Assembly (NCBI RefSeq): GCF_020179385.1
Contig: NZ_JAIBLJ010000003.1
Span: forward strand, 85,098 to 149,097
DNA from: Alkalihalobacillus sp. YIM B00296
GTDB taxonomy: Bacteria; Bacillota; Bacilli; Bacillales; Fictibacillaceae
DNA: 64,000 bases
Direction: 5' to 3'
Every line of letters starts with the position of its first letter. Position 1 is the first letter of the stretch. A program made the translations under genes and the position numbers. The notes under the pieces were generated by a model, which worked only from the letters and a program-made list of their open reading frames with translations, did not search any database and was not told the origin of the DNA. Shown here one piece after another: positions 1-8,824 of the stretch.

Positions 1-354
1 TCCATTTAGATGGCAGTTTTTCTCATATTCCGAGAATGTCGGTTGAATGATCAAAACGTTTTTCCCATTTAACATCCTTGACACGAGGCTGATCAGATCT
101 GCACCGCCATTTCCGATCAAGATCGATTGCGGCTCCACTTGTTCAACCTCCGATATGGTTTTTTTAAGTTCCGTTGCATCAGGGTCGGGGTAATCCGTGA
201 TCCTATGGAATATTTCCATCCACCGTGCTTCCAATTCAGGTGGCGGGCCAAGCGGATTGATGTTGGCACTGAAGTCGATCAATCTCTCGGGCATTGGTAA
301 ATCGAGAGCTTCATAAAGATAGTTTGGATTAGAACCATGTGATGGCCAATTCAA
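1..354 (-). CDS. cobD: L-threonine-O-3-phosphate decarboxylase, N-terminal part (cut by window edge)
   Basis: PLP-dependent class I/II aminotransferase-fold enzyme that makes (R)-1-amino-2-propanol phosphate, the linker used by CbiB in the late anaerobic-type cobalamin pathway. Only the first 118 codons are present; the gene continues past the window start. The N-terminus carries the family stretch DFSANINPLGPP and then a GNGGADLI segment that fits the aminotransferase cofactor-phosphate loop. I chose the TTG at 354 because AGGAGGG lies 7 bases upstream. The start overlaps the end of cbiB by 26 bases, so the two are probably translationally coupled. HisC-type histidinol-phosphate aminotransferase is the alternative, but the cobalamin context and N-terminal motif favour CobD. 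Confidence 0.88.
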   Translation of the reverse strand, partial: MNWPSHGSNPNYLYEALDLPMPERLIDFSANINPLGPPPELEARWMEIFHRITDYPDPDATELKKTISEVEQVEPQSILIGNGGADLISLVSRMLNGKNVLIIQPTFSEYEKNCHLNG

Positions 355-1294
355 GTAAAGTCCCTCCTATCCATAAAACAAATAAAAATCCTAAAAGTGT
401 ATGTTCCATGATTGTGTTTGCATATATGATGTTATCTTTCGTCAAAGGTACGACCGCTTCCCCCATGACGGCCCTCTGGGATATGTTCCCCCCATAATAG
501 TTGATGCCGCCGAGTGAAACGCCCAGCAGTGCTGCCACAGCTGCTTCGCCCCAACCACTGTTCGGACTTGGGTGCTTTTTCGCATCCCGGAACAGCAACT
601 TCCAGGTGGTCATTCTGTAGTGATGCTTCGGTCTATTCCATATCAACATGACAAAAGCAGTCAATCGGCTCGGAATCCAGTTGAGAATATCATCCATCCT
701 GGCAGAAGCCCAGCCGAATCGTCGGTATTGGTCATTCCGGTATCCAACCATAGAGTCACAGGTATTGACTGCCCTGTAGATCATGGCAAATGGGGCGCCG
801 CCAATCAGGGCCCAGAACAATGGTGCGGTGATCCCATCACTCGTATTTTCAGCAACGGTTTCAACAGTAGCACGAGTGATTTCTCCCTCATCCAAATTAT
901 CAGTATCACGACCGACTATGTAGGAAAGTTTTTTACGAGCTTTGTCGATATTACCTTGTACGAGTGGTTGATGGACCTCCATTGCAGCCTGCTTCAAACT
1001 CTTTCTGGCAATGGTTGTCGAGATGATCACCCCCTCCATGAATACGCCTATGAACGGATTCACTTGATAAGTGAACCATACGAACAAGAATGTGATCGTC
1101 CCGGTTGTCAATATGACAAAAAGGAGCATGAAAACTCCTTTTTGCAATCGAAACGGACCCTTATTCATTTTTGTTTCCAAGCTGGCTACCAATCTTCCAA
1201 TCCATCGAACAGGATGAGGCCACTCAGGGGGATCACCGACAAGTGCATCAATAACAAATGCAAGTGTAATTGCGTACAAGTGAAAGAGGATCAT
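329..1294 (-). CDS. cbiB: adenosylcobinamide-phosphate synthase CbiB
   Basis: Integral membrane enzyme that joins adenosylcobyric acid to aminopropanol (phosphate), giving adenosylcobinamide (phosphate). The 321-aa protein shows family motifs: DALVGDPPEWPHPVRWIG near the N-terminus, EGEITRATVETVAENTSDG in the middle and CDSMVGYRNDQYRRFGWAS after it, with several hydrophobic membrane segments. The start is set at the ATG giving MILFHLYA; longer in-frame versions add a polar tail unlike the family. It overlaps the upstream btuD-cbiZ stop by 4 bases (ATGA) and the downstream cobD start. It is the assembly step expected after CbiZ has converted salvaged cobinamide to cobyric acid. It is likely controlled by the B12 riboswitch at the head of the operon. 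Confidence 0.95.
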   Translation of the reverse strand: MILFHLYAITLAFVIDALVGDPPEWPHPVRWIGRLVASLETKMNKGPFRLQKGVFMLLFVILTTGTITFLFVWFTYQVNPFIGVFMEGVIISTTIARKSLKQAAMEVHQPLVQGNIDKARKKLSYIVGRDTDNLDEGEITRATVETVAENTSDGITAPLFWALIGGAPFAMIYRAVNTCDSMVGYRNDQYRRFGWASARMDDILNWIPSRLTAFVMLIWNRPKHHYRMTTWKLLFRDAKKHPSPNSGWGEAAVAALLGVSLGGINYYGGNISQRAVMGEAVVPLTKDNIIYANTIMEHTLLGFLFVLWIGGTLLELAITWF

Positions 1295-2760
1295 GACTGT
1301 TTCCTTTTTTCGTAGTTTTGAATCGCTTCTTTCGTACATTCATATACTGCTTTACTGATCAGTTTTCCAAGTGGTGAGATCGTACCGGCAAATTCAAGCT
1401 TTCTTCCGGTTTGGGTAGCAGCGATCAAAATACTGTCAGTGGACGTCCCTGTTGCAAATGTACCGCTTACTTTATCCATCACCTGTTGATCATGCAACAC
1501 TTTGACTTTAGCCTCTGTTGCTGTCATCATACTTTGGATGAATGCTTCTTCTGTCATTTCCCCATTGACGAATATCCATGTATTGATGGTTCCTGACTGC
1601 ATCTGAAAGTCATGCAGGTAACTTTTAGAGGCGTCGATGGCGTTTCCTACTCCGGCTGTTATGATGACGAAAATGGAAAATCCATCTCTTTCATAAGAAC
1701 GTAATGCTGCGTCTTTCAACTGGACCGCTGTCATCATCCCGACAGTTTCAGAAGGTTCAAATCCATGGCCTTTCAAATATTGGACCATTTCCTGCTTGTA
1801 GTCGCTGCAGTCATAATCAAGAGCCACATGTCTGTTGATGAAGATCTGGTGCCAGCCTGTTCCAGATCCGACTACGCCTGAAGACATCGTTTTTAATGGA
1901 ATTGGAGTGCGTAATACGATTCGTTCATCTGATATGGTAACGAATGAGGAGTCGACATGGACTCCATCCCGCTTATTGGACGACTTTTTCGGAAGAAGAA
2001 CCATTTGAGGTGCGGGCACTGTCGGATGCGGTTGCTTTTCGATTGTCGTTCGATAAACGGTCTGGATCCGTTCTTGCCGCAAGACTTCGTTCGGCGTATG
2101 CTGGATATTGATGACACCGTCCTCTAATAGCAACATCCGATCACAATACAATCCTGCCAGATTTAAATCATGGAAAATCGATATGACCGTCAATCCCCGT
2201 TCCTCTGTCCACTGTTTCAACAAATCCAACAGCTCTTTCTGAAAGGAGAGGTCCAAGTGATTCGTCGGTTCATCCAACAATAAGATATCAGGTTCTTGGG
2301 CTAATGCTTGAGCTAAAAATACTCGTTGACGTTCCCCGCCGGAAAGAGACTGGATATTTTTATCCTGAAATTCTGTAATCCCTGTTTGTTCCATCACTTT
2401 TTTGACAATGGATTCATCTTCCATGCTCCACGACTGGAACCAGCCTTTTTGATGTGCATACCTTCCTAGAGAAACCGTTTCTTTTACCGAATACGAAAAG
2501 CCTTGATCAGAGTGCTGTGGAAGGACTGCAATGATTTTGGCCAATTCTTTTGATGAATAGCTTTCAATAGGTCTTCCTTTGACGGAAACCATGCCTTGTT
2601 GGAAGCCCAGGATCCCGCTGATCATTTTCAGCAAGGTGGTCTTTCCACTCCCATTTGGACCTAGGACACCAAACATTTCCCCCTTATCCACTTCAAAAGT
2701 TATCTCTTTCAAAATGTCCGTTTCGCCATAACCGCCTGATAGGTTTTCTACGTATAGCAT
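1291..2760 (-). CDS. btuD: cobalamin/cobinamide ABC transporter ATPase fused to CbiZ amidohydrolase
   Basis: A two-domain protein of 489 aa. Residues 1 to about 255 are an ABC ATPase of the BtuD/FepC type: Walker A GPNGSGKTT, signature LSGGERQR, Walker [13 protein letters not shown], and an H-loop His in SIFHDLN. Residues about 270-489 match CbiZ, the adenosylcobinamide amidohydrolase that removes the aminopropanol side chain of cobinamide so that cobyric acid can re-enter synthesis. The two activities in one chain tie uptake of corrinoids to remodelling. The start codon directly follows btuC, and the gene overlaps cbiB by 4 bases. The fusion is known from family annotation in bacilli; which corrinoid is preferred is my inference. 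Confidence 0.92.
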   Translation of the reverse strand: MLYVENLSGGYGETDILKEITFEVDKGEMFGVLGPNGSGKTTLLKMISGILGFQQGMVSVKGRPIESYSSKELAKIIAVLPQHSDQGFSYSVKETVSLGRYAHQKGWFQSWSMEDESIVKKVMEQTGITEFQDKNIQSLSGGERQRVFLAQALAQEPDILLLDEPTNHLDLSFQKELLDLLKQWTEERGLTVISIFHDLNLAGLYCDRMLLLEDGVINIQHTPNEVLRQERIQTVYRTTIEKQPHPTVPAPQMVLLPKKSSNKRDGVHVDSSFVTISDERIVLRTPIPLKTMSSGVVGSGTGWHQIFINRHVALDYDCSDYKQEMVQYLKGHGFEPSETVGMMTAVQLKDAALRSYERDGFSIFVIITAGVGNAIDASKSYLHDFQMQSGTINTWIFVNGEMTEEAFIQSMMTATEAKVKVLHDQQVMDKVSGTFATGTSTDSILIAATQTGRKLEFAGTISPLGKLISKAVYECTKEAIQNYEKRKQS

Positions 2761-3822
2761 TCAACCACTTCTTTCCGTCCTGCGCTTGATTAAAATCAGT
2801 CCGAATACAGGTGCTCCTACTAGTGCTGTAATGACACCGATCGGAAGCTCAGTCGGTGAAATCACTGTCCTTGCTACAAGATCTGCAAGTATCAAGAACC
2901 CGCTTCCTGTTAATATCGACAATGGCAATAAATGTTTATGGTCCGGTCCCCATAACAACCTTGTCAAATGTGGAATAACCAATCCGACAAATCCAATCGT
3001 CCCTGAAACGGCTACTGCTGCTCCCGTCAATATCGAACCAGCAGTCAACACAATCAACTTTCTTTGTTGAACATTCACTCCAAGATGATGAGCCCTTTCT
3101 TCACCGAATGACATTGCATTCAATTCATTTGCATTTATTAGAAGAATCGCTGACCCAATTATGAAGAATGGTAATATGATCTTTATGTATTCCCACCCTC
3201 TCATGGAAACACTTCCTAATAGCCATCCGATGATTTGCCTTAATTCATCACCTGTCAACGCAATCATTAGGGAGATGAGCGCTCCAAGAAAGGAGCTGAA
3301 AATGATACCTGTCAAAATGATGGTTTCCACTTTCATAGAACGTTCAATTTTTCGGGCAAAACTGATGACAAGGAAAATCGTAATAAATGAAAAGAGAATG
3401 CTCAACAAAGGCAGTGTAAAAGACCCGATGAACGGAATCGATAGTTGGAAAAAAAGAGTTATGACAGCCCCTACAGATGCGCCTGATGATACACCTAGCG
3501 TGTATGGATCGGCTAGAGGGTTCCTTAAAAGACCTTGGAAGGCTGCACCCGCTATAGCGAGGGCAGCACCTACAAGACCAGCAAGAATCACTCTTGGAAG
3601 TCGGATATCCATGACAATACTTGTGTACATCGAGTCGATAGAATCGACCGTTAAGAACGGAAAAATTTCATGACCTACTATTTGAATGATCATAGAGGCA
3701 GGAACAGAAACGGTACCGACTGAAATGCCTAAAATGATTGAAATGGTTAGAAAAGTAATTGAAAATAGGTAAGCTAGTATTCTATTATTTGTTAAACGTT
3801 TCTGGATAAACCGCCTTTGCAA
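2761..3822 (-). CDS. btuC: cobalamin ABC transporter permease BtuC
   Basis: FecCD/BtuC-family permease of 353 aa with about ten hydrophobic segments and the family motifs LPRVILAGLVGAALAIAGAAFQ (around residue 75-95), GLLRNPLADPYTLGVSSGA and GFVGLVIPHLTR. It forms the membrane channel with the downstream BtuD ATPase and receives corrinoid from the lipoprotein BtuF. The start is a TTG at 3822 with GGAG upstream; it lies inside the 3' end of btuF (38-base overlap), which suggests coupled translation. Downstream, btuD begins immediately after the stop. Iron-siderophore permeases share this fold; the riboswitch and the cob genes decide for cobalamin. Confidence 0.92.
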   Translation of the reverse strand: MQRRFIQKRLTNNRILAYLFSITFLTISIILGISVGTVSVPASMIIQIVGHEIFPFLTVDSIDSMYTSIVMDIRLPRVILAGLVGAALAIAGAAFQGLLRNPLADPYTLGVSSGASVGAVITLFFQLSIPFIGSFTLPLLSILFSFITIFLVISFARKIERSMKVETIILTGIIFSSFLGALISLMIALTGDELRQIIGWLLGSVSMRGWEYIKIILPFFIIGSAILLINANELNAMSFGEERAHHLGVNVQQRKLIVLTAGSILTGAAVAVSGTIGFVGLVIPHLTRLLWGPDHKHLLPLSILTGSGFLILADLVARTVISPTELPIGVITALVGAPVFGLILIKRRTERSG

Positions 3823-4756
3823 GTTCTTCTACTCCTTCAGCAAGCCTAGGCCCTGAGCGGGCTACAAGATCTGAATGAACGTCATAGACTTGTTTATCTT
3901 TTATAGCCGTTACATCTTTCCATCCATCTCTTGACAAGACTTGTTCTGCCGCATTTTCAGTATAGTAGCCATACGTCGTGATAATGACATCCGGGTTTTT
4001 CTCGACAACTGCTTCTTGATCGATTTTTGCCCAACCCTCTAAATCACCTGCTGCATTTTCTGCATTGATGATGGACAACATTTCATCCATGAATGTATTT
4101 TTTCCTGGAGTATATATTTCTGGTGCTGGAGAAACCTCAATGAACACGGATTTTTTTTCTGAAATACTTTGGGCTTTTTCTTTGATTGCTTCTATTTCTT
4201 CTTTCATTTCACTTACGATTTGACCAGCTTCTTGTTGTTTTCCAGATGCCTTTCCGATCATTTCGATAGATTCATAGACTTGATCGAAGTTTTGAGCTTC
4301 ATTTACGACAAGTACTGGGATACCTGCGTCTTTCAATTGCTGGAATCCTTCAGTTGAATTATGTGCACTTGATGCATGGGCTAATACTAAGTCAGGCTTA
4401 AGAGAGAGGATCTTTTCAATATTCATTTCTTGGCCGCCGATTTTCTCTTTGTCAGCCGTATCCTCTGGATAATTATCGAAGTCTGAAACCCCTACAATTT
4501 CTTCACCAAGGCCTAATTCATAGGCTATTTCCGTGTTACTAGGGATAAGCGAAACGATCCTTTCAGGCTGTTCCTCAATGATGACTTCTTCATCAAGGGC
4601 ATCCTTTATGGCTACTGGATATGCCTCACCCTGATTACTTTCTTGACTACCTTCATTAGAAGTGTTTTCCTCAACTGGAGTTTTGTCATCTCCACATCCA
4701 GCTACCAATCCGATTGATAATAATAATATGAGTATGAGCGATAGTACCTTATTCAT
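3785..4756 (-). CDS. btuF: cobalamin-binding lipoprotein BtuF
   Basis: Substrate-binding protein of the corrinoid importer, 323 aa. It has a lipoprotein signal peptide with lipobox LVAGC (Cys near residue 20), then the two-lobed periplasmic-binding fold of the BtuF/FhuD class (motifs ERIVSLIPSNTEIAYELG and KPDLVLAH). The start at 4756 is preceded by AGGAGG at 9 bases; a longer in-frame start would add residues before the signal peptide. It is the first gene of the operon, 28 bases downstream of the riboswitch terminator, and overlaps btuC. Confidence 0.93.
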   Translation of the reverse strand: MNKVLSLILILLLSIGLVAGCGDDKTPVEENTSNEGSQESNQGEAYPVAIKDALDEEVIIEEQPERIVSLIPSNTEIAYELGLGEEIVGVSDFDNYPEDTADKEKIGGQEMNIEKILSLKPDLVLAHASSAHNSTEGFQQLKDAGIPVLVVNEAQNFDQVYESIEMIGKASGKQQEAGQIVSEMKEEIEAIKEKAQSISEKKSVFIEVSPAPEIYTPGKNTFMDEMLSIINAENAAGDLEGWAKIDQEAVVEKNPDVIITTYGYYTENAAEQVLSRDGWKDVTAIKDKQVYDVHSDLVARSGPRLAEGVEELAKAVYPETFNK

Positions 4757-4786
4757 TTCATAAAGCCTCCTATTGATTGATGGAAT

Positions 4787-4819
4787 AAAAAAACATCTCC
4801 ACATAGAACATGGAGATGT
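4787..4819 (-). terminator. intrinsic terminator of the cobalamin riboswitch
   Basis: On the minus strand a 9-bp stem (ACATCTCCA / TGGAGATGT with a short loop) is followed by seven T. It lies between the aptamer and btuF, so it is the likely expression platform: B12 binding would favour termination before btuF. Confidence 0.85.
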
Positions 4820-4884
4820 CGGGAAATAGACTTTAAATGTAAAATTAGAAATCTACCAGTTGACACACCCCCTATCCGCGTAGG

Positions 4885-5060
4885 TTATCAGTGCATACAG
4901 ATGTTGGCAGGTCTCCTGGCTCATGATCATCGCTCACTACGCCTTCCCGTACGATATACAGTGGCATTTTGCAGTGAACTCCCAATTACAGTGGCGGGAC
5001 CGCGTTGGAATTGAACCAACTTCCCTTTCAAGTCTTTGTTCAAAAAGACACCAACTCTGT
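4885..5060 (-). promoter_or_regulatory. cobalamin (AdoCbl) riboswitch
   Basis: Read on the minus strand this leader holds the conserved elements of the class in order: GGTGTC, AAAGGGAA, the GCGGTCCCGCCACTGTAA core, GGGAAGGC, and the B12 box AGCCAGGAGACCTGCC (4906-4921). It sits directly upstream of btuF and is followed by an intrinsic terminator, so the whole btuFC-btuD/cbiZ-cbiB-cobD operon is expected to be shut off by adenosylcobalamin. The outer limits of the aptamer are approximate. Confidence 0.95.
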
Positions 5061-5089
5061 TATATGTATGAAATTTTCCGCTATGTTTG

Positions 5090-5120
5090 ATTATACACTA
5101 CAATCGCCGGCTATAGGCAA
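5090..5120 (-). promoter_or_regulatory. probable sigma-A promoter of the btu operon
   Basis: A perfect TATAAT lies at 5095-5090 on the minus strand, just upstream of the riboswitch. The best -35 candidate, TTGCCT at 5120-5115, has a long 19-base spacer, so the -35 assignment is weak. Confidence 0.55.
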
Positions 5121-5699
5121 GGTCTTTCTGATAAATTTCAATATAAAAAGACATAAACCTCTTGCAAATTAAAGAATTCAATACAATCTATAGATAAAGC
5201 TCTTACAAACAAAATTATCAAAAGTATCACATATTTATAAAACATGCTTTTGAAATTGTTATGATCTGTTTATAGGGGATGCCAAGCACCTCCCCTACCC
5301 CCTTCTTATATAGATAAATTGGAGGGGCTGACTCAAAAGAAAGTGTCAGACACCTCCAACACAACATTTTGTATCGAAAACACGACTTTTCTCAAAATGT
5401 TGTTAAGTACGGAGAGACTCAGACACTTATGGGTCAGCCTCTTCGGAGTGAATGAGTTCCTCCTTAAGGTGTGAATCGTTCTCTGAAATAGAAATGACGA
5501 ACTTTCGAAGGTAAGGTAAGGAACTAGATTATGAAAATAGGGAAACCCATGTCCCACGAAAGCATTTGAAATATAAACAAGAATAAACGCAGTTCATTCC
5601 GAATGTGAAACCACTTGCGTTTTTATGTACGAATTATACAATGTGTACTCCAAATCAAAACCAGTTGCTCTTATTCTTCATTGTTGTTATTTCGAAAAA
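5121..5699. other. intergenic region, no gene seen apart from one repeat element
   Basis: About 580 bases between the btu promoter and the next gene. It contains the palindromic repeat at 5322-5443, described separately. Small open frames here lack ribosome sites and lie within or across the repeat. I see no RNA gene. Confidence 0.6.
5322..5443. repeat. dispersed imperfect palindrome, copy A
   Basis: About 122 bp with imperfect terminal inverted repeats (GAGGGGCTGAC on the left, GTCAGCCTCTTC on the right) and an inner inverted pair CAACATTTTG / CAAAATGTTG. It is closely similar in sequence to 13836-13953 and 57625-57750. The ends resemble the short hairpin at 47838-47885. No coding capacity; it could be a MITE-like or terminator-like element. 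Confidence 0.85.
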
Positions 5700-5722
5700 A
5701 ATAAAAACCCCTTGACAGGGGC
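5700..5722 (-). terminator. intrinsic terminator of the PCYCGC lipoprotein gene
   Basis: Minus-strand stem CCCCT / AGGGG with a 4-base loop followed by a T-rich tract, 3 bases beyond the stop codon of the gene ending at 5726. Confidence 0.75.
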
Positions 5723-5725
5723 TTC

Positions 5726-6208
5726 TTATACTTCAGGTGTAGGTGTCGGTTCACCGAATCCATCCTTGTATTGTTCATCGATCATGGTACGGATATCTTT
5801 GATCGATTTTCCGTCTTTATATTCCAATATAGATTTCACTGCGATATCCAAGCACGCTTTACACCTTGTTGCATGATCATCCCATACAAGCGGGCCATCT
5901 TTCTTGTTCTCATGGATGAAACAATCGTAGTTGTTTTTATGGTTGGCCGATTCGCCGCAACCGCAATAGCAAGGGATGTTTTCCAGGAGATCTTGATGCA
6001 TGGCTACTGCTCTATATATATTTTGCATATCCTCAGACTTGTCATCCAAAAATGTCGGAATGACTTCCGCTGATTCCGTTTGTTCCCGTAAATCACCGTT
6101 TAATGCTTGATGGGACCCTTCATGGTCTTTGTGTTCTTCATCAGAACAAGCACCCAAAAGCGGAAGGCTAAGGATAAATACTAAGAATAAACTGCCGAAT
6201 TTTTTCAT
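5726..6208 (-). CDS. PCYCGC-motif lipoprotein
   Basis: A 160-aa predicted lipoprotein: signal peptide beginning MKKFGSLFL, lipobox LLGAC, a short His/Glu/Asp-rich linker (EEHKDHEGSH), and then the PCYCGC-type domain (motif PCYCGCG followed by a second Cys cluster in ATRCKACLD). Such proteins are found in Bacillaceae and are thought to be extracytoplasmic; the cysteines suggest metal or redox chemistry, but the function is not established. The start at 6208 was chosen because it begins the signal peptide; the ribosome site there is weak (GGAG 12 bases upstream). A longer frame upstream has no ribosome site. The gene stands alone and has its own terminator. Confidence 0.82.
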   Translation of the reverse strand: MKKFGSLFLVFILSLPLLGACSDEEHKDHEGSHQALNGDLREQTESAEVIPTFLDDKSEDMQNIYRAVAMHQDLLENIPCYCGCGESANHKNNYDCFIHENKKDGPLVWDDHATRCKACLDIAVKSILEYKDGKSIKDIRTMIDEQYKDGFGEPTPTPEV

Positions 6209-6414
6209 TTCCAAGTTCACTCCATTGTGGATTTTCACATCTATCATACCACTATCTTTTCAATAGAGGGGGATTAAAATGTTTTATCTTTGTGACAGTC
6301 GTATTATCATTTTCAAAGTTTTATATGAGAAAAAATTCTACTTCCCATCTCAATTTATTAAAATACAATGCGGATGAAATGGAGTAAATCGGTGCCAGTT
6401 CACTATCGTTCTAT

Positions 6415-7176
6415 CTAAAAAATTGAAATTAGCTCTTTAGTATAAGGATGGCGTTCCTCACTAAATAAATGATTGCGGTTGAATTGATCGACAAGCTTCC
6501 CTTCTTTCATTACTATGATCCGTTGGCTCATTTGGCTGACAGCTGCCAGATCATGTGAAATAAACAAGTAAGAGAGATTTAACGTTTCGCGAAGTTCTGT
6601 CAATAAAGTAAGCACTGCCCCTTGCGAGATTACATCAAGGCTTGCAGTTGGCTCATCCAGAACAATGAGCTCTGGTTCAATGCTGATAGCACGGGCAATC
6701 GTCACACGTTGCCGTTGTCCACCACTTAATTCATGGGGATATCGATCAGCCAGGTCAGCCGGAAGCTCAACGGCTTCAAGAAGCTGCTTTACAAAAGCGT
6801 CCTTAGAAGTATAAGAAAAATAGTTAAGATTAAGTTCCTTCCTATACTGGCCATAAGGGTCAATCAATGAGTCCTTTATTTTAAGCTTGGGGTTTAAAGC
6901 AGCTGATGGATTTTGAAACACGATTTGAATCTTTTTCCGGTAAGGGTGCAACTGACGCTCACTAAGCTTTTCAATTGCTTCATCATTGAAATAGATCGAG
7001 CCACTGTCAATTGGCTCGATCCTCAGCAAGCAACGAGCCAAGGTACTTTTACCACAGCCACTTTCACCGACGAGGCCTAGACATTCACCCTTGTTCAGTT
7101 CAAATGAGAGATTGTTCACTGCTGTTTTTACTTCTTGATATGATTTTTTCAGTCGTTCAACAGTAAGCAGACTCAT
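6415..7176 (-). CDS. nickel/oligopeptide-type ABC transporter ATPase, second subunit (NikE/DppF-like)
   Basis: A 253-aa ABC ATPase with Walker A GESGCGKST, signature LSGGQRQR, Walker B LIVLDEPTASLD and H-loop SHD. The length and the SLLTVERLKKSY start fit the second ATPase of Opp/Dpp/Nik importers. It overlaps the first ATPase by 4 bases and is the last gene of a five-gene set. I see no clear terminator in the 200 bases downstream. The substrate follows from the operon: with Zur-like boxes at its head, a metal or metal-chelate is more likely than a peptide. Confidence 0.88.
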   Translation of the reverse strand: MSLLTVERLKKSYQEVKTAVNNLSFELNKGECLGLVGESGCGKSTLARCLLRIEPIDSGSIYFNDEAIEKLSERQLHPYRKKIQIVFQNPSAALNPKLKIKDSLIDPYGQYRKELNLNYFSYTSKDAFVKQLLEAVELPADLADRYPHELSGGQRQRVTIARAISIEPELIVLDEPTASLDVISQGAVLTLLTELRETLNLSYLFISHDLAAVSQMSQRIIVMKEGKLVDQFNRNHLFSEERHPYTKELISIF

Positions 7177-7973
7177 ACGTTTTTAACCTCCTTTAACCCA
7201 GATAGAAGGTTGTGTCCTATCCTGGGTGCGGCTTGGATCAACTGCTTGGTATATTCTTGCTGCGGATGGTCAAGTATACGATGCTTCCCGCCTGATTCAA
7301 CGATTTTCCCTTCTTTCATGACAGCTAGACGAGTGCCATAGCGTCTGACATGGCGCCAATCATGGGTGATGAATAAAATTGTACAGCCTGTTTCCTTTTG
7401 CCGCTTTGCAAGCAATTCTAGAATCCTGTGGCCGGAGACGCTGTCAAGTGCTGTGGTTATCTCATCTGCAATCAATAAATCAGGTGACAGCAAAAGTGCA
7501 ATAGCAATCGAAACCCGCTGAAGTTGCCCCCCACTTAACTGAAACGGGTATCGATTATACAAAGCTTCATCTAATCCAACTGAGTCAAGTGCTTCCATTG
7601 AATTTATTTGCTGGTCTTTGGTATCGAGAATGCCGTGGGCTTTCTGATATTCTTCAAAATGTTGTGCGATGGTTCTAAACGGTGTAAAAGAGCCCTGATA
7701 ATCTTGGAAAACATAGGACAATTTTTGGCCACGGAATGTCCTCATCCGTTTTGGAGATAACGTTAGCAAATCTTCATCTTTAAAAAGAATCTTTCCCTCA
7801 ACCTGCAAATTAGGGGAAAGCATTCTTCCAATTGCCTGTGAGAGTAGGCTTTTACCGCTTCCACTTTGTCCAACCAGTGCATACCATTCTCCTTCACGAA
7901 TAGAGAGTGATACATTATCAATAATTTTCTTTTCTTTGCTGCTGATGGATAATTGTTCAATCGATAAAATCAT
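7173..7973 (-). CDS. nickel/oligopeptide-type ABC transporter ATPase, first subunit (NikD/DppD-like)
   Basis: A 266-aa ABC ATPase with Walker A GQSGSGKS, signature LSGGQLQR, Walker B LLIADEITTALD and H-loop THD. It pairs with the following ATPase to power import through the NikB/NikC-like permeases. It overlaps its neighbours on both sides by 4 bases, so the set is almost certainly cotranscribed and translationally coupled. The Walker B has the DEITT variant common in Nik/Opp D subunits. Confidence 0.88.
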   Translation of the reverse strand: MILSIEQLSISSKEKKIIDNVSLSIREGEWYALVGQSGSGKSLLSQAIGRMLSPNLQVEGKILFKDEDLLTLSPKRMRTFRGQKLSYVFQDYQGSFTPFRTIAQHFEEYQKAHGILDTKDQQINSMEALDSVGLDEALYNRYPFQLSGGQLQRVSIAIALLLSPDLLIADEITTALDSVSGHRILELLAKRQKETGCTILFITHDWRHVRRYGTRLAVMKEGKIVESGGKHRILDHPQQEYTKQLIQAAPRIGHNLLSGLKEVKNV

Positions 7974-8824
7974 TGCTGCACCTCTTTCTTCACATCAAAA
8001 TGGTCACGCAAATAATCTCCCAGCATATTTGTTAACAGCACAACAACCATAATAGCTAAACCTGGATATATCATTAATTCAGGTCTTGACTGAAAATACG
8101 GACGAGAGTCATTCAGCATTGCTCCCCATTCAGGAACTGGGGGCTGTGCTCCAAGTCCAATGTATGAAAAGGCAGAAATGAGCAAAATAATTTTGCCAAG
8201 ATCAAGACTTGCGAGTACAAAAACATGCCCCATAATGTGAGGAAATAAATGCTTACGCATAATTTTACTTGAAGGTAGGCCATTGATACGGGCAATCAGC
8301 ACATAATCTTTTTGGGATTCTGATAAAACCGTGCTACGGACAAGACGGGCATAATTTACCCATTTGACCATCACAATAGCAAGCACGAGGTTACCGATGC
8401 CCGGTCCAAGTAGACCACTTAGAACAATGGCGACAATCGTATCCGGAAAGGCTAAAAATCCATCAGCAATCCGCATGAATATCCGATCTACCAACCCGCG
8501 TTTATACCCGGAAATAAGACCAAATGGGATCCCGATGATGAGGGCGACAATCAGCGCCAGCAAGCTATAACCGATTGTTTGCTGACCACCCAGTAAAAGT
8601 CTGGTCAGTACGTCTCGACCGAGCTGATCTGTTCCAAGTGGATGTTGAAGGCTCATATCCTGAAGTCGATGATCGAGATTTGTTAATGTTGGATCATGCC
8701 GTAAATAAAAAAAAGCATATATGGCGACTACAAAAACAAAGACAACACATATTATTGCCATAATTCCTTGCCAACTGTGTTTTTTTACCTTTGGCAAACC
8801 TATACCTACAGACAATCCTTTCAT
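7970..8824 (-). CDS. nickel/oligopeptide-type ABC transporter permease (NikC/DppC-like)
   Basis: A 284-aa inner-membrane permease with an N-terminal segment, a short extracytoplasmic domain, and the BPD_transp_1 region carrying the DppC-type motif HPLGTDQLGRDVLTRLL and a cytoplasmic EAA-like loop (ARINGLPSSKIMRKHLFPHI). The start is the ATG overlapping the upstream stop (TGATG); a longer frame extends back into the upstream gene. It forms a heterodimer channel with the NikB-like protein. Confidence 0.88.
   Translation of the reverse strand: MKGLSVGIGLPKVKKHSWQGIMAIICVVFVFVVAIYAFFYLRHDPTLTNLDHRLQDMSLQHPLGTDQLGRDVLTRLLLGGQQTIGYSLLALIVALIIGIPFGLISGYKRGLVDRIFMRIADGFLAFPDTIVAIVLSGLLGPGIGNLVLAIVMVKWVNYARLVRSTVLSESQKDYVLIARINGLPSSKIMRKHLFPHIMGHVFVLASLDLGKIILLISAFSYIGLGAQPPVPEWGAMLNDSRPYFQSRPELMIYPGLAIMVVVLLTNMLGDYLRDHFDVKKEVQQ

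Noticed and set aside
572-1315. Long plus-strand open frame opposite cbiB
   Set aside because: Antisense shadow of cbiB; composition and lack of ribosome site do not support coding.
3161-3673. Plus-strand open frame opposite btuC
   Set aside because: Antisense shadow of a permease gene; no family pattern.
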